From the NCBI RefSeq assembly GCF_003697345.1, contig NZ_RFLY01000007.1, positions 62,001 through 126,000 of the forward strand: a stretch of DNA of 64,000 nucleotides, given 5' to 3'. Each line of letters opens with the position of its first letter. Position 1 is the stretch's first letter. The translations under genes were made by a program, and so were the position numbers. This stretch comes from Solilutibacter pythonis (GTDB lineage: Bacteria > Pseudomonadota > Gammaproteobacteria > Xanthomonadales > Xanthomonadaceae). Below, in pieces: positions 1-10,112 of the stretch. Under the pieces are notes generated by a model, which saw only the letters and a list, made by a program, of their open reading frames with translations, was not told the DNA's origin and ran no database searches.

Positions 1-1468
1 TCCACCGGCCCGGTACCCGGGGCGATGGCGACGACGGCCCGCAGCCGCGCCGGGTCACGGATCGCATTGGCTTTAAGATCGGCCTCGCTGCGCCAGCGAT
101 CCTTGCGTTGCAAGATGGCCTGGATGCGCCGGGCGAAGCGGGTGTCGTCCGCCGCCGCGGTACCGCCGCCTAGCGCCTCCACCGCGCGATAGCCCAGCCG
201 CCCGCTGTCGAAACGCAAATGGGCCAGATCGAAATCCTCGCGGGCGATGCGCCCATCCGCCAGCCGCGCCAACTGGCTCGCCACGGCGATTCGGTGCGGA
301 TCGAGCACGGGCGAGTTCACTAGCAGGGCGAGCGCCATCGCCGCCAGCGACACCACCACGTTGACCGGCTTCAGCACCGACAGCCAGCCACCGCGCGGGC
401 GCAGCACCGCCCAGGCGTAGCCGAAGGCATGACCGGCCAGAATCGAGGCGGCGATCACCCCGGCCAGGCGCTCCTGCGTCCAGCCGTACTGGCCGATGCG
501 CAACGCCATCGCGTACAGCGCCAGCACGGCGAACACCGGCAACGTCAGCAGACCGGCATCGACCACACGCCGCAGCCCGCGCGGGTAGGGCAGCGGATCA
601 TCGCCATCCTGGTACACCGCGTTGGCGAACAGCACCATCACCACCACCAGCGACATCAGGATGGCCGCCGCCGAGCGGGTCTTCCACAGCGGCTCCAACC
701 CGGTGAACGGCAAGCTGGCGACGAACAACAAGGCGATCAGCGCTAACAGCGGCAAGAGGCCGGTGAAGATCGCGAACAGGATGCGGCGCGCCACTTGCAC
801 CGGCCGCCGCTGGGTCCGGCCAATCAGGATGCCGAGCCCCACCATCAAGCCGGTGGCGAGATAGGCGAAGGCTTCCTCCCGGAACAATTCCCGGAAGAAC
901 CCGATGCCGATCAGCCTGAACAGCTCGGCCCACAGCATCAGCACCAGCCAGCAGATGCCGGTGAACAGCGCGGTCAGCATCAGCGTGAGCGCGTTTTGCC
1001 AGGCGAACTCGAACAAGTCGGGATAGCGCGCGTTCCAGTAGCCGTGGCGAAGCGCCGTTTGCAGGTATGGCAGGGCCACGAACAAGGCCGCCGCCATCGA
1101 CAGCCCGAACGGCCACAGCACCTCGCCCGCGCGGATGCCCGAAGCGCCGGTCGCGCTCCATGCCGCCCACCCCGCGCAGGTGGAGAACACCAGCGCCAGC
1201 AAGGCGCTCTGCCACCAGAAACGCCGCTCGCCCAGCGCGCGCACCGACAGCAGCATCGCCGTCGGCACCGACAGCACCAGGGTGTACCAGTAGACGCAGC
1301 CATGCAGTTCGGAGAACGGCCACCAGCCTTGGTCCTGCCCGGTGCTGGCGAAATACAGCAGCAGCCCCTGCGACATCGCCAGGAGGACGATGAACTGGCG
1401 CACCTCGCGCGGCAGCCGTTCGCTTTCGAGGGCGGTGCCGCCCGGCTCGGTCGTGCCGGCGCGCGACA

Positions 1469-1469
<1 letters not shown>
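1..1469 (-). CDS. DUF4153 domain membrane protein (3' end outside window)
   Basis: The frame stays open from an ATG at 1469 to the left edge (489 codons), so the C-terminus is missing. The N-terminal two thirds is strongly hydrophobic, with about ten predicted membrane spans separated by short loops; a more polar stretch follows from roughly residue 400. Spacing of spans and the final soluble part match DUF4153 family proteins, whose function is unknown. The ATG overlaps the stop of the upstream P-II gene by one base (TGATG), so translation is probably coupled. In many proteobacteria the partner of a P-II gene is amtB; this protein is not an ammonium channel by sequence. Family assignment is by recognition of the overall sequence, not a search. 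Confidence 0.8.
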
Positions 1470-1837
<368 letters not shown>

Positions 1838-1961
1838 TTAATTCATCGCCACGCCCCGGCTGCTAGGATTTTCCCGACTTTTCCATCCGCCCCGCACCGA
1901 TGCCGCCCGGCCGCCGCATGCGCCATCGTGACGCCAGCCCCAACGCGCAGGAGCGCACGAC

Positions 1962-2234
1962 ATGATCGACCTCGCCCAACTCGACAACCTCGCCCGCCGC
2001 CTCGGCGACCTGCTGCCGCCCAACCTGCGCGAAGGCCGGGAGGAATTGCAGGAAAACTTCAAATCGGTGCTGCGCGCGGGGCTGACCCGGCTCGACCTGG
2101 TCACCCGCGAGGAATTCGAAGTACAACGCGCGGTGCTGCTGAAAACCCGCGAAAAACTGGAAGCGCTGGAACAGGCCGTGGCCGCGCTGGAGGCCGAACG
2201 CGCCAGCGCCGGCGCGGATACGCCGCGCCACTGA
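1962..2234 (+). CDS. ubiK: Ubiquinone biosynthesis accessory factor UbiK (YqiC/BMFP family)
   Basis: A 90-residue, highly charged protein of the UbiK/YqiC family, which helps the Ubi complex make ubiquinone and can bind lipid as a coiled-coil trimer. The C-terminal half (VTREEFEVQRAVLLKTREKL followed by a Leu/Ala-rich heptad run) is the typical coiled coil. The start ATG is preceded by GGAG within CAGGAGCGCACGAC. It lies 40 bases upstream of comM on the same strand, an order also familiar near glnK in pseudomonads. It is one of four ubiquinone genes in this window (ubiK, ubiB, ubiJ, ubiM), which are not in one operon. Confidence 0.9.
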   Translation: MIDLAQLDNLARRLGDLLPPNLREGREELQENFKSVLRAGLTRLDLVTREEFEVQRAVLLKTREKLEALEQAVAALEAERASAGADTPRH

Positions 2235-2274
2235 TTCATCGCGCGCGCCACGCCGCGCGCCGGGAGCCGCCGAC

Positions 2275-3801
2275 ATGGGATTGGCACGGGTCATCAGCCG
2301 GGCACGGGTAGGCGTGCGCGCGCCGGAGGTAACGGTGGAAGTGCATTGCGGCGGCGGGTTGCCGGCGATGTCCATCGTCGGCCTGCCGGAAGCCGCCGTG
2401 CGCGAAGCGCGCGACCGGGTACGCGCGGCGATCGTCTGCGCGCAACTGGATTTCCCGGCCGGGCGGATCACCGTCAACCTCGCCCCGGCCGATCTGCCGA
2501 AGACCGGCGGCGGCTTCGACCTGCCCATCGCGCTCGGCATCCTCGCCGCCAGCGGCCAGTTGCCGCAAGCCGCGCTGGAGCGGGCCGAATTTCTCGGCGA
2601 ACTCGGCCTCACCGGCGAACTGCGCGCGGTAGCCGGCGTGCTGCCGGCCGCGTTGGCCGCCGCCGAGGCCGGCCGCCGCCTGGTCTTGCCGCTGCCCAAT
2701 GGCCCCGAGGCCGCGCTCGCCCACCATGCCGATGCGCGCACCGCGCGCACCCTGCTGGAAGTCTGCGCCGCGCTGCGCGGCGACAAGCCCCTGCCCACCG
2801 CGCAAGCCGGCGACGCCCCCGCTCACCGCGTACTGCCCGACCTCGCCGACGTGCGCGGGCAGGCGCAGGCACGGCGCGCGCTGGAAATCGCCGCCTGCGG
2901 CCAGCACCACCTGCTGTTGAGCGGCAGCCCCGGCTGCGGCAAGACCCTGCTGGCCTCGCGCCTACCCGGCATCCTGCCGCCGATGAGCGAAGCGGAAGCG
3001 CTGGACAGCGCCGCCGTGCATTCGATCTCCACGCACGGATTCGACCCCGCGCACTGGCGCCAGCGGCCATTCCGCGCGCCCCACCACACCGCCAGCGCGG
3101 TGGCGCTGGCCGGCGGCGGCGGTTCGCCGCGTCCTGGCGAAATCTCGCTGGCGCACCATGGCGTGCTGTTTCTCGATGAACTGCCCGAGTGGCGCCGGGC
3201 CGCGTTGGAAGTGCTGCGGCAACCGCTCGAATCCGGCACGGTCACGGTGTCGCGGGCGGCGCGCCAATGTGAATTCCCCGCCCGCTTCCAGCTCGTCGCC
3301 GCGATGAACCCCTGCCCCTGCGGCTGGGCCGGCGACGAATCCGGCCGCTGCCGCTGCCCGCCCAATGCCATCGCCCGCTACCGCGCGCGCATCTCCGGGC
3401 CGCTGCTGGACCGCATCGACCTGCACCTGACTGTGCCGAGACTGCCGCCGGCGGCGTTGGCGGGCGCGGCCCCGGCGGGAGAATCCAGCGCCACCGTGCG
3501 CGCCCGGGTGGTGGCCGCGCACGAACGGCAACTGAGCCGCGCCGGCAAACCCAACGCCCTGCTCGCCCCGCGAGAACTGAGCCGCGACGCCCGCCTCGGC
3601 AACGCCGAACAGGCGATGCTCGAACGCGCCGCCGTTCGGCTGCAACTGTCGGCACGCGCGCTGCATCGCACTCTGCGGATCGCCCGCAGCATCGCCGACC
3701 TGGCCGCCGCGGCGGCGATCGACCACGGCCACCTTGCCGAAGCCATCGGCTACCGCCCGCAAGACCCGCCCCATCACGCCAGCCGCTTCGATCACGGTTG
3801 A
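2275..3801 (+). CDS. comM: YifB/ComM family Mg-chelatase-like AAA+ ATPase
   Basis: A 508-residue protein with the three-part ComM architecture. An N-terminal ChlI-like domain (to about residue 170) is followed by an AAA+ core with Walker A GSPGCGKT near residues 217-224 and Walker B VLFLDELPEW near 300-309. A C-terminal Mg_chelatase_C segment follows. A cysteine cluster (CPCGW then CRCPP, near residues 345-365) is typical of the family. ComM is a hexameric helicase that promotes branch migration during natural transformation. Length is normal and there is no sign of disruption. It probably shares a transcript with ubiK. Confidence 0.95.
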   Translation: MGLARVISRARVGVRAPEVTVEVHCGGGLPAMSIVGLPEAAVREARDRVRAAIVCAQLDFPAGRITVNLAPADLPKTGGGFDLPIALGILAASGQLPQAALERAEFLGELGLTGELRAVAGVLPAALAAAEAGRRLVLPLPNGPEAALAHHADARTARTLLEVCAALRGDKPLPTAQAGDAPAHRVLPDLADVRGQAQARRALEIAACGQHHLLLSGSPGCGKTLLASRLPGILPPMSEAEALDSAAVHSISTHGFDPAHWRQRPFRAPHHTASAVALAGGGGSPRPGEISLAHHGVLFLDELPEWRRAALEVLRQPLESGTVTVSRAARQCEFPARFQLVAAMNPCPCGWAGDESGRCRCPPNAIARYRARISGPLLDRIDLHLTVPRLPPAALAGAAPAGESSATVRARVVAAHERQLSRAGKPNALLAPRELSRDARLGNAEQAMLERAAVRLQLSARALHRTLRIARSIADLAAAAAIDHGHLAEAIGYRPQDPPHHASRFDHG

Positions 3802-3807
3802 GCCTGC

Positions 3808-3894
3808 CCGCGCATGAGATGCGTGTACTGCTGCGCCAGGCCGGCCTCGAAACCGGCCACGATTTGAACCTTCTCGCGCATGAAATGCGTGTAC
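3808..3894. repeat. Direct repeat of about 20 bp, 66 bp apart
   Basis: CGCGCATGAGATGCGTGTAC recurs as CGCGCATGAAATGCGTGTAC, 66 bases apart, just downstream of comM. Each copy contains the small inverted repeat GCAT...ATGC. A GGCCGG...CCGGCC hairpin (about 3839-3858) lies between the copies. Function unknown. Confidence 0.6.
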
Positions 3895-4374
3895 ACCGCC
3901 CGCTTCTCAAAGAAGCAACGACAGCCCCCCACTGGCCGGACGCACCGCCCGCATGCATGAACCGTCAAGCCCGTCCGCGATCATTCCACAGTGCGGGCAC
4001 GCCCCTTGCTACCGCCCCCCTCATCGGCTGGGTCATACCGGGGACTATCGCCACGAATTCGCTGGCATCGAAGATGAGTTGCGGCACTGCTAGAATGCGC
4101 CTGCCTTCGTGCAAGCCTTTTATGCCCCCGATGCCGTCATGCCCAGCAACCGCACGCGTGCCCAGAGCGACAGTGGACGGCAACGAGCGTCAGGCCACGC
4201 CCCGGCAAACAAGTCCCAGAGCGTTTGAACTCACCACCACCCATCAATGCCCCGGCGCCGGCCTTGATGCCATAAGGCCAATCACTTCCGCCCACGCACC
4301 AGGCAGGCCAGGCATCGCTTCCGCTCCGGATTGACTTACGCGCGTGCGCCCCAGCCTTCCCATCACCACCCGGT

Positions 4375-4506
4375 ATCTCGCCCGACGTCTCACCCGGTGT
4401 CTCACCCGACGTCTCACCCGACGTCTCACCCGACATCTCGCCCGACATCTCGCCCGACATCTCGCCCGACATCTCGCCCGACATCCCGCCCAGCGTCTCG
4501 TCTGGA
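4375..4506. repeat. 12-bp tandem repeat (minisatellite), about 11 units
   Basis: Eleven consecutive 12-base units of the form RTCTCRCCCGAC. The first units carry GTCTCACCCGAC, units six to nine are identical ATCTCGCCCGAC, and the last two are degenerate. The run of identical units suggests recent slippage. Because 12 is a multiple of three the array stays open in several frames, but the resulting peptides are pure repeats (HPTS/RPTS, or MSGE on the other strand), so coding is unlikely. Confidence 0.9.
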
Positions 4507-4722
4507 ATCCCGCGCCGCGAAAACCGACCGCCATCTAGCCGACGCACCGCCCAGACCGCGGGTGAGCGCGCCGCTCAAGCGTAATCGCCCGGGCCGCGCG
4601 CACGAAAGATGCACGGCCACTGCGCGTCGTCGCCGGCAAGCGCCATGCGCCGCCATCGTGTCGCCACCATTCTCAAACGACCCGCTAGACTCGAAAGACT
4701 CCCCACCTCGATCCTTTCGCGT

Positions 4723-6474
4723 TTGGAAATCCTCAACCACATCAACCTGAAGCTGCTGTTCGGCGCGCTGCTGGTGCTGGCCGGCATCGCTTCGTCGCTG
4801 CTGGCGCGACGTTTCGGCGCGCCGTTGCTGTTGGTGTTTCTGGTGCTGGGCCTGCTGCTGGGCGTGGACGGCCCCGGCGGCGTCCGCTACGACGATGCCC
4901 CTTTCACCTATCTCGCCGGCTCGCTGGCGCTGGCGCTGATCCTGTTCGAGGGCGGCTTGCAGACGCGCGCGGCGCAGGTGCGCGGCAGCGTGCTGCCCTC
5001 GCTGACGCTGGCGACGGTCGGGGTGATCGTCACCGCGCTGCTGACGGCGGTGGCGGCGTATTTCCTGCTGAAGCTGGAACCGATGCGCGCGCTGCTGCTC
5101 GGCACCATCCTCGCCTCCACCGACGCCGCGGCGGTGTTCTTCCTGATCCGCGCCGGCGGCCTGCACCTGGAGCGGCGCACCGGCAGCACGCTGGAAGTGG
5201 AATCCGGCGCCAACGACCCTGTCGCGGTCTTCCTCACCATCGCCGTCACCGGCTGGCTGGCCGGCCAGGGCGTGAGCCTGTCGGCGCTGGCGCTCCAGGT
5301 GGTCTGGGCGATCGTCTGCGGCGTGGCGCTGGGCTATGCCGGCGGCCGGCTCATCGTGTGGTCGCTGAACCGCTTCAACCTGTCGTCGGGCCTGCATCCT
5401 TGGTTGGCGATGGCCGGCGCGCTCTGTGTGTTCGCCCTCACCAACTGGCTGGGCGGCAGTGGTTTTCTGGCGGTGTATCTGGCCGGCATCGTGGTCGCCA
5501 ACCGGCCGGTGCGGGCACGCCACGAGGTGATGTCGGTGCAGGATGCGGTCACTTGGTTCGCGCAACTGGTGATGTTTCTGCTGCTGGGCCTCCTGGCCAC
5601 GCCCAGCCGCCTGCTCGACGTGCTGTGGCCGGCGTTGGGCATCGCCGCTTTCCTGATGTTCGTGGCGCGGCCCGCGGCGGTGGTGATGTGCCTGTTGCCG
5701 TTCCGCTACCGCGCCGGGGAGATCGGTTTCATCGCCTGGGTCGGCCTGCGCGGCGCGGTCGGCATCTTTCTCGCCTCCATCCCGTTGCTGGCCAAGCTGC
5801 CCAACGCCTGGCTGTACTTCAACGTCGCCTTCGTGATCGTGCTGACCTCGCTGCTGGTGCAGGGCTGGACGCTCACGCACGCCGCGCACTGGTTCGACGT
5901 CGCGGTGCCGCGCAGCGACCCGGATACCCGCCGCGTGCAACTGGATTTGCCCGGCCAGCTCGATTACGACCTGCTGGGCTACCGCGTGCCGGTCGGCGCC
6001 AAGGCGCTGGATGCCGCCCACTGGCCGCCCGATACGCGGCTGATGATGGCCGTGCGCGATGGCCGCGTGCTGGCCGCCGGGGAAGCCGGCGCGCTCAGGC
6101 CCGACGACTATGCCTACCTGCTGGCCCCTGCCGGTTCCGCGCGGCGGATCGACTGGCTGTTCGTCGGCCACGAGGGCGAAGGCCCGGCGCACACCCATTT
6201 CGGCAACTTCCCCCTGCCCGGCGACGTCGCCCTTGGCGAACTGGCGCAGTTCTACGGGCTGCGCGTCCCCAAGCGCTTCGCCGGCCGCAGCGCCGCGCAA
6301 TTGTTCGACGAGCGTTTCGACGAAGCACCGCAGATCGGCGACCGCCTCAACCTCGGCCCGGCCACGCTGATCGTCCGCGCACTGGAAGACGGGCGGGTCA
6401 CCCAGGTCGGGCTGGAACTCGTCAGCCTGGGCGAGCGCCTGATCAGCGGCCGGCGGCCGGCGGAACACGGTTGA
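4723..6474 (+). CDS. Potassium/proton antiporter, CvrA/NhaP2 type
   Basis: A CPA1-type monovalent cation/proton antiporter of about 583 residues, aligning through its length with E. coli CvrA (NhaP2). About twelve membrane spans are followed by a soluble C-terminal region with a TrkA_C-like domain (IGDRLNLGPATLIV). The conserved ASTDAAAVF and ESGANDPVAV segments carry the ion-binding acidic residues. The chosen start is TTG at 4723, giving (M)EILNHINLKLLFG. This matches the family N-terminus and lies 31 bases after a TAGACT -10-like hexamer. An in-frame ATG at 4609 lies upstream of that promoter and is less likely. The 3' end is part of a 130-bp repeat. Confidence 0.85.
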   Translation: MEILNHINLKLLFGALLVLAGIASSLLARRFGAPLLLVFLVLGLLLGVDGPGGVRYDDAPFTYLAGSLALALILFEGGLQTRAAQVRGSVLPSLTLATVGVIVTALLTAVAAYFLLKLEPMRALLLGTILASTDAAAVFFLIRAGGLHLERRTGSTLEVESGANDPVAVFLTIAVTGWLAGQGVSLSALALQVVWAIVCGVALGYAGGRLIVWSLNRFNLSSGLHPWLAMAGALCVFALTNWLGGSGFLAVYLAGIVVANRPVRARHEVMSVQDAVTWFAQLVMFLLLGLLATPSRLLDVLWPALGIAAFLMFVARPAAVVMCLLPFRYRAGEIGFIAWVGLRGAVGIFLASIPLLAKLPNAWLYFNVAFVIVLTSLLVQGWTLTHAAHWFDVAVPRSDPDTRRVQLDLPGQLDYDLLGYRVPVGAKALDAAHWPPDTRLMMAVRDGRVLAAGEAGALRPDDYAYLLAPAGSARRIDWLFVGHEGEGPAHTHFGNFPLPGDVALGELAQFYGLRVPKRFAGRSAAQLFDERFDEAPQIGDRLNLGPATLIVRALEDGRVTQVGLELVSLGERLISGRRPAEHG

Positions 6475-6791
6475 ACGGAGCGCGGCGGCTCCATCGCCCC
6501 CCGACTGACGACGGGATGGCCGCCGTCATCCCGGACAAGGCGAGGCCCGGCCATCGATGCCGACTGGAAGCCGGCGAAATCAGCGGCCGGTGGAACACGG
6601 TTGAGCGGAGCGCGGCGGCTCCATCGCCCCCCGACTGACGACGGGATGGCCGCCGTCATCCCGGACAAGGCGAGGCCCGGCCATCAATGCCGACTGGAAT
6701 CCGGCGAAATCAGCGGCCGGTGGAACACGGCTGAGCGGAACGCGGCGGCTCCATCGCCCCCCGACTGATGACGGGATGGCCGCCGTCATCC
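6442..6791. repeat. 130-bp tandem repeat, 2.6 copies, starting inside the antiporter gene
   Basis: Three copies have exact 130-base spacing: TGGAACACGG-type landmarks at 6461, 6591 and 6721, and CGCGGCGGCTCC at 6481, 6611 and 6741. The first copy contains the last codons and stop of the antiporter gene, with a 7-base insertion relative to the others; the third stops being similar near 6791. Copies differ at only a few positions, so the duplication is fairly recent. Copies one and two include a degenerate form of the GCCCGGC...GATGCCG hairpin that also forms the aceA terminator. Confidence 0.9.
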
Positions 6792-6951
6792 TGACGGATG
6801 CACCGACCACAGGAGCCCCCCATCAACCCGAGGCGCGCCACGCCCATCGTGCTGACATCACCTCGCGCCCGGCCCACCCATCGACCCGTTGGCAACGCTC
6901 TCCGGGCCGGACGGCGCATCGATTCGAGGCCCGCCGCCTATCACGCGAAAA

Positions 6952-6973
6952 CGCCCGGCATCCATGCCGGGCG
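6952..6973 (-). terminator. Rho-independent terminator of aceA
   Basis: Read on the minus strand, a perfect ten-base stem (CGCCCGGCAT / ATGCCGGGCG) ends in GTTTTCG, 25 bases past the aceA stop. The core GCCCGGCATC...GCCGGGC recurs at 37500-37519. Confidence 0.8.
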
Positions 6974-6997
6974 GCGGAACGCGATACACCATACGGC

Positions 6998-8290
6998 TCA
7001 AGCCGCGCGCCCGCCATGAAACTGCGCTTCCTCGGTGCTGCCCTTCAGCGCCACCGTGGACGACTCGCCGCCCTGGATGGTCTGAGTGACGGCATCGAAA
7101 TAGCCGGTGCCGACTTCGCGCTGGTGCTTCACCGCGGTGAAGCCGCGCTCGGCGGCGGCGAATTCCTGCTCCTGCAATTCCACGAACGCACTCATCTGGC
7201 GGCGGGCATAGCCGTGAGCCAGGTTGAACATGCCGTAGTTGAGCGCGTGGAAACCGGCCAGGGTGATGAACTGGAATTTGTAACCCATCGCGCCCAGTTC
7301 CTTCTGGAACTTGGCGATGGTGGCGTCGTCCAGGTTCTTCTTCCAGTTGAAGGACGGCGAGCAGTTATAGGCCAGCAGCTTGCCGGGGAACCGGGCGTGG
7401 ATGGCCTCGGCGAACCGGCGCGCGAAGGCCAGATCGGGTGTGCCGGTTTCGCACCAGACCAGATCGGCGTATGGCGCGTAGGCGAGGCCGCGGCTGATCG
7501 CCTGCTCGACACCCTTGCGGGTCTTGTAGAAGCCTTCCGGGGTGCGCTCGCCGGTGCAGAACGGCTTGTCGTTGTCATCCACGTCGCTGGTCAGCAGGTC
7601 GGCGGCCTCGGCATCGGTGCGGGCGACGATGATCGTCGGCACGCCCATCACGTCGGCGGCCAGGCGCGCGGCGGTGAGTTTCTCGATGGCCTCGCGGGTC
7701 GGCACCAGCACCTTGCCGCCCATGTGGCCGCACTTCTTCACCGAGGCCAGTTGGTCCTCGAAATGCACGCCGGCCGCGCCCGCCTCGATCATCGCCTTCA
7801 TCAGCTCGAACGCGTTCAGCACGCCGCCGAAACCGGCCTCGGCATCGGCCACGATGGGCTGCATGAAATCGATCTCGTCATTGCCCTCGGCGTGATGCAG
7901 TTGGTCAGCGCGCAGCAGGGTGTTGTTGATGCGTTTGACCACCTGCGGCACCGAATTGGCCGGGTACAGCGACTGGTCGGGATACATCTCGCCGGCGAGA
8001 TTGGCATCGGCGGCGACCTGCCAGCCGGAGAGGTAGATCGCCTTCAGCCCGGCCTTGACCTGCTGCATGGCCTGGTTGCCGGTGAGCGCGCCCAGCGCGT
8101 TGACGAACGGCTCGCTGTTGATCGACTTCCACAGCTTCTCCGCCCCCAGGCGGGCGATGGAATGCTCGACGTGCACCGTGCCGCGTAGGCGCACCACGTC
8201 CTCGGCGCCGTAGGCGCGGGTGATGCCCGTCCAGCGGGCGTTGTTGTCCCAATCCAGCTTCAGTTGTTCGGCGGTGGGGAGCTTGTTCAT
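6998..8290 (-). CDS. aceA: Isocitrate lyase
   Basis: Isocitrate lyase (430 residues, close to the 434 of E. coli) splits isocitrate into glyoxylate and succinate in the glyoxylate shunt, allowing growth on acetate or fatty acids. The catalytic KKCGH motif is present ([13 protein letters not shown]), as are the substrate-binding WCETGTPD and YNCSPSFNW segments. The start [17 protein letters not shown] has an AGAGGA ribosome site nine bases upstream. It follows aceB by 47 bases on the same strand and ends at a strong terminator, so aceB-aceA is a two-gene operon. Confidence 0.97.
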   Translation of the reverse strand: MNKLPTAEQLKLDWDNNARWTGITRAYGAEDVVRLRGTVHVEHSIARLGAEKLWKSINSEPFVNALGALTGNQAMQQVKAGLKAIYLSGWQVAADANLAGEMYPDQSLYPANSVPQVVKRINNTLLRADQLHHAEGNDEIDFMQPIVADAEAGFGGVLNAFELMKAMIEAGAAGVHFEDQLASVKKCGHMGGKVLVPTREAIEKLTAARLAADVMGVPTIIVARTDAEAADLLTSDVDDNDKPFCTGERTPEGFYKTRKGVEQAISRGLAYAPYADLVWCETGTPDLAFARRFAEAIHARFPGKLLAYNCSPSFNWKKNLDDATIAKFQKELGAMGYKFQFITLAGFHALNYGMFNLAHGYARRQMSAFVELQEQEFAAAERGFTAVKHQREVGTGYFDAVTQTIQGGESSTVALKGSTEEAQFHGGRAA

Positions 8291-8337
8291 GGCGGTGTCC
8301 TCTGGTGACGATGGGAAGGCGTGGCGGTGACGTTGAA

Positions 8338-9987
8338 TCAATCGATGCGTTCGTAAGCGGGCAGGGTCAGGAATTCGGCGAATCGCTCGTCGCGGGTCAG
8401 CTCGACCAACAGTTCGATGGCCTCGGCGACCTTCGCCTTGCCGGGGAAATCGCCCTCGGCGGCGAGTCTGGAAGGCAGGCCGATCAGCGCCCGCTCCAGC
8501 AGGGCGAAATCCATCGGCGTGCCGTCGTCGAGACAGAGCGGCTGGCGGCCCGGCGCGGCATCCCCCGCCGGCGTTTGACCCGCGGGAGCGTCCATGTGGT
8601 GCAGCCATTGCCAGAGCTGGGCGCGGGCGATCTCGGCGGTGGCGGCGTCCTCCATCAACCAATGGATCGGCACGCAGCCGTTGCCATCGAGCCAGGCGGC
8701 GAGATAGCGCACGCAGACTTCGACGTTGTTCTCGAAACCCTTGGCGGTGATGCTGCCGAGGCTCGGCCTGAGCAGGTCTTCGGCATTCACCCGCACGTCC
8801 TCGCGGCGCACGTCATGCTGATGGGCGTCGGGCATGCGCGCATCGAAAATTTCGCGCGCCACCGGGATCAACGCCGGATGCGCGACCCAGGTGCCATCGT
8901 GGCCGGCCTCGACTTCGCGCAACTTGTCGGCGCGCACGCGTTCGAGCGCCTCGGCGTTCGCCCCGGCATCGACCGAAATCGGAATCTGCGCGGCCATGCC
9001 GCCCATCGCGTGCGCGCCGCGCTTGTGGCAGGTCTGGATCAACAGTTCCGAATACGCCTTGAGGAAGGGCTGGGTCATCGTCACCTGGCCGCGTTCGGGC
9101 AGCACGCGGTCACGGTGGGCGCGCAGCGTCTTGATGTAGCTGAAGATGTAATCCCAGCGCCCGCAGTTGAGCCCGACGACGCGGGTTTTGAGCGCGTGCA
9201 GGATTTCGTCCATCTCGAATGCCGCCGGCAGGGTTTCGATCAGCACCGTGGCCTTCATCTGCCCGTCCGGCAGGCCGAGCGCCGCCTCGATGTGCTCGAA
9301 CACCGCGTTCCACAGCGCGGCTTCCTCCATCGACTGCAACTTGGGCAGGTAGAAATACGGGCCGCGATCCTTCGCGGCGAGCGCCGTCGCGTTGTGGAAG
9401 GCGAAGAGACCGATATCGAACAACGCCCCCGACATCGGCTGGCCATCGATCCGCGCGTGCTTCTCGTCGAGGTGCCAGCCACGCGGGCGGACGATCAGCA
9501 CCGCGCGCTCGGCCTCCGGCTTGAGCGCGTAGCGCTTGCCGTTGGGCGCGGTGAACGCGAGCGCGCCCTCGACCGCCGCCTTCATCGCCCGCTGGCCTTC
9601 GATCAGGTTGGCCCAGGTCGGGCTGGTGCTGTCCTCGAAATCGGCCATGTAGCACTGCGCGCCGGAGTTGAGCGCATTGATGACCATCTTCGGATCGACC
9701 GGGCCGGTGATCTCCACCCGGCGGTCGGCCAGCGCCGGGGGAATCGGCGCGACTCGCCAGTCGCTTTCGCGGATGGCCACGGTATCGGCGCGGAAATCCG
9801 GCAGCTCACCGCCATCGAAACGCCGCTGGCGCTCGCCACGGGCGCGCAGGCGGGCCTGGCGCTCGCCCTCGAAGCGGCGATGCAACCCAAGCAGGAAGGC
9901 CTGCGCCCGGGGGGTGAGGATGTCGTCCTGCCCATCGGCATGGGCGGTGATCTGAAACGCGTCCTGGGACTTGAGCACGGCTGACAC
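8338..9987 (-). CDS. aceB: Malate synthase A
   Basis: Malate synthase A (549 residues with the chosen start; E. coli 533) condenses glyoxylate with acetyl-CoA. Conserved blocks include [45 protein letters not shown] and [21 protein letters not shown] at 9987 is preferred as start because GGTGGAG lies at the right distance; upstream in-frame codons would add residues that look unrelated. It is the first gene of aceB-aceA and is divergent from a LysR-type gene, with a dyad operator candidate between them. Confidence 0.95.
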   Translation of the reverse strand: MSAVLKSQDAFQITAHADGQDDILTPRAQAFLLGLHRRFEGERQARLRARGERQRRFDGGELPDFRADTVAIRESDWRVAPIPPALADRRVEITGPVDPKMVINALNSGAQCYMADFEDSTSPTWANLIEGQRAMKAAVEGALAFTAPNGKRYALKPEAERAVLIVRPRGWHLDEKHARIDGQPMSGALFDIGLFAFHNATALAAKDRGPYFYLPKLQSMEEAALWNAVFEHIEAALGLPDGQMKATVLIETLPAAFEMDEILHALKTRVVGLNCGRWDYIFSYIKTLRAHRDRVLPERGQVTMTQPFLKAYSELLIQTCHKRGAHAMGGMAAQIPISVDAGANAEALERVRADKLREVEAGHDGTWVAHPALIPVAREIFDARMPDAHQHDVRREDVRVNAEDLLRPSLGSITAKGFENNVEVCVRYLAAWLDGNGCVPIHWLMEDAATAEIARAQLWQWLHHMDAPAGQTPAGDAAPGRQPLCLDDGTPMDFALLERALIGLPSRLAAEGDFPGKAKVAEAIELLVELTRDERFAEFLTLPAYERID

Positions 9988-10044
9988 GGGTTGGGTACTC
10001 CACCGGATTGCTGTGATGCACAACATCCAGCCGCAACGATCTAT

Positions 10045-10065
10045 TTGACAAACCAGAGTTGTCAA
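10045..10065. promoter_or_regulatory. LysR-type operator candidate between aceB and the LysR gene
   Basis: A perfect inverted repeat TTGACAA-N7-TTGTCAA is centred in the 125-base divergent gap. It contains the T-N11-A arrangement typical of LysR-family sites. The left arm also reads as a TTGACA -35 box toward the regulator, and the right arm the same toward aceB. An AT-rich stretch (10066-10092) follows. Site function is inferred from position and symmetry. Confidence 0.6.
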
Positions 10066-10112
10066 TGATCATTATTTGATAATTAAATACTCGAACAAAA
10101 ACCCCGACCCGT

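Larger units (their letters stand above)
3802..4722. other. Long intergenic region without a supported gene
   Basis: This 921-base gap holds no open frame with recognisable protein similarity on either strand. It contains a duplicated 20-mer (about 3808-3829 and 3873-3894), a TAGAAT -10-like hexamer at 4091-4096, a 29-codon open frame at 4139-4228 that cannot be supported as a gene, and a 12-bp minisatellite (4375-4506). A second -10-like TAGACT at 4686-4691 fits a promoter for the antiporter that follows. Frames crossing the minisatellite encode only four-residue repeats. Confidence 0.6.

Noticed and set aside
4139..4228. Small hydrophilic 29-residue frame after a TAGAAT hexamer
   Set aside because: There is a promoter-like hexamer, but no ribosome site, no recognisable similarity and ordinary chance length.
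4137..4750. Genes encoding MSGE or HPTS/RPTS repeat proteins across the minisatellite
   Set aside because: A 12-base repeat keeps several frames open automatically. There is no ribosome site, signal or flanking conserved sequence.
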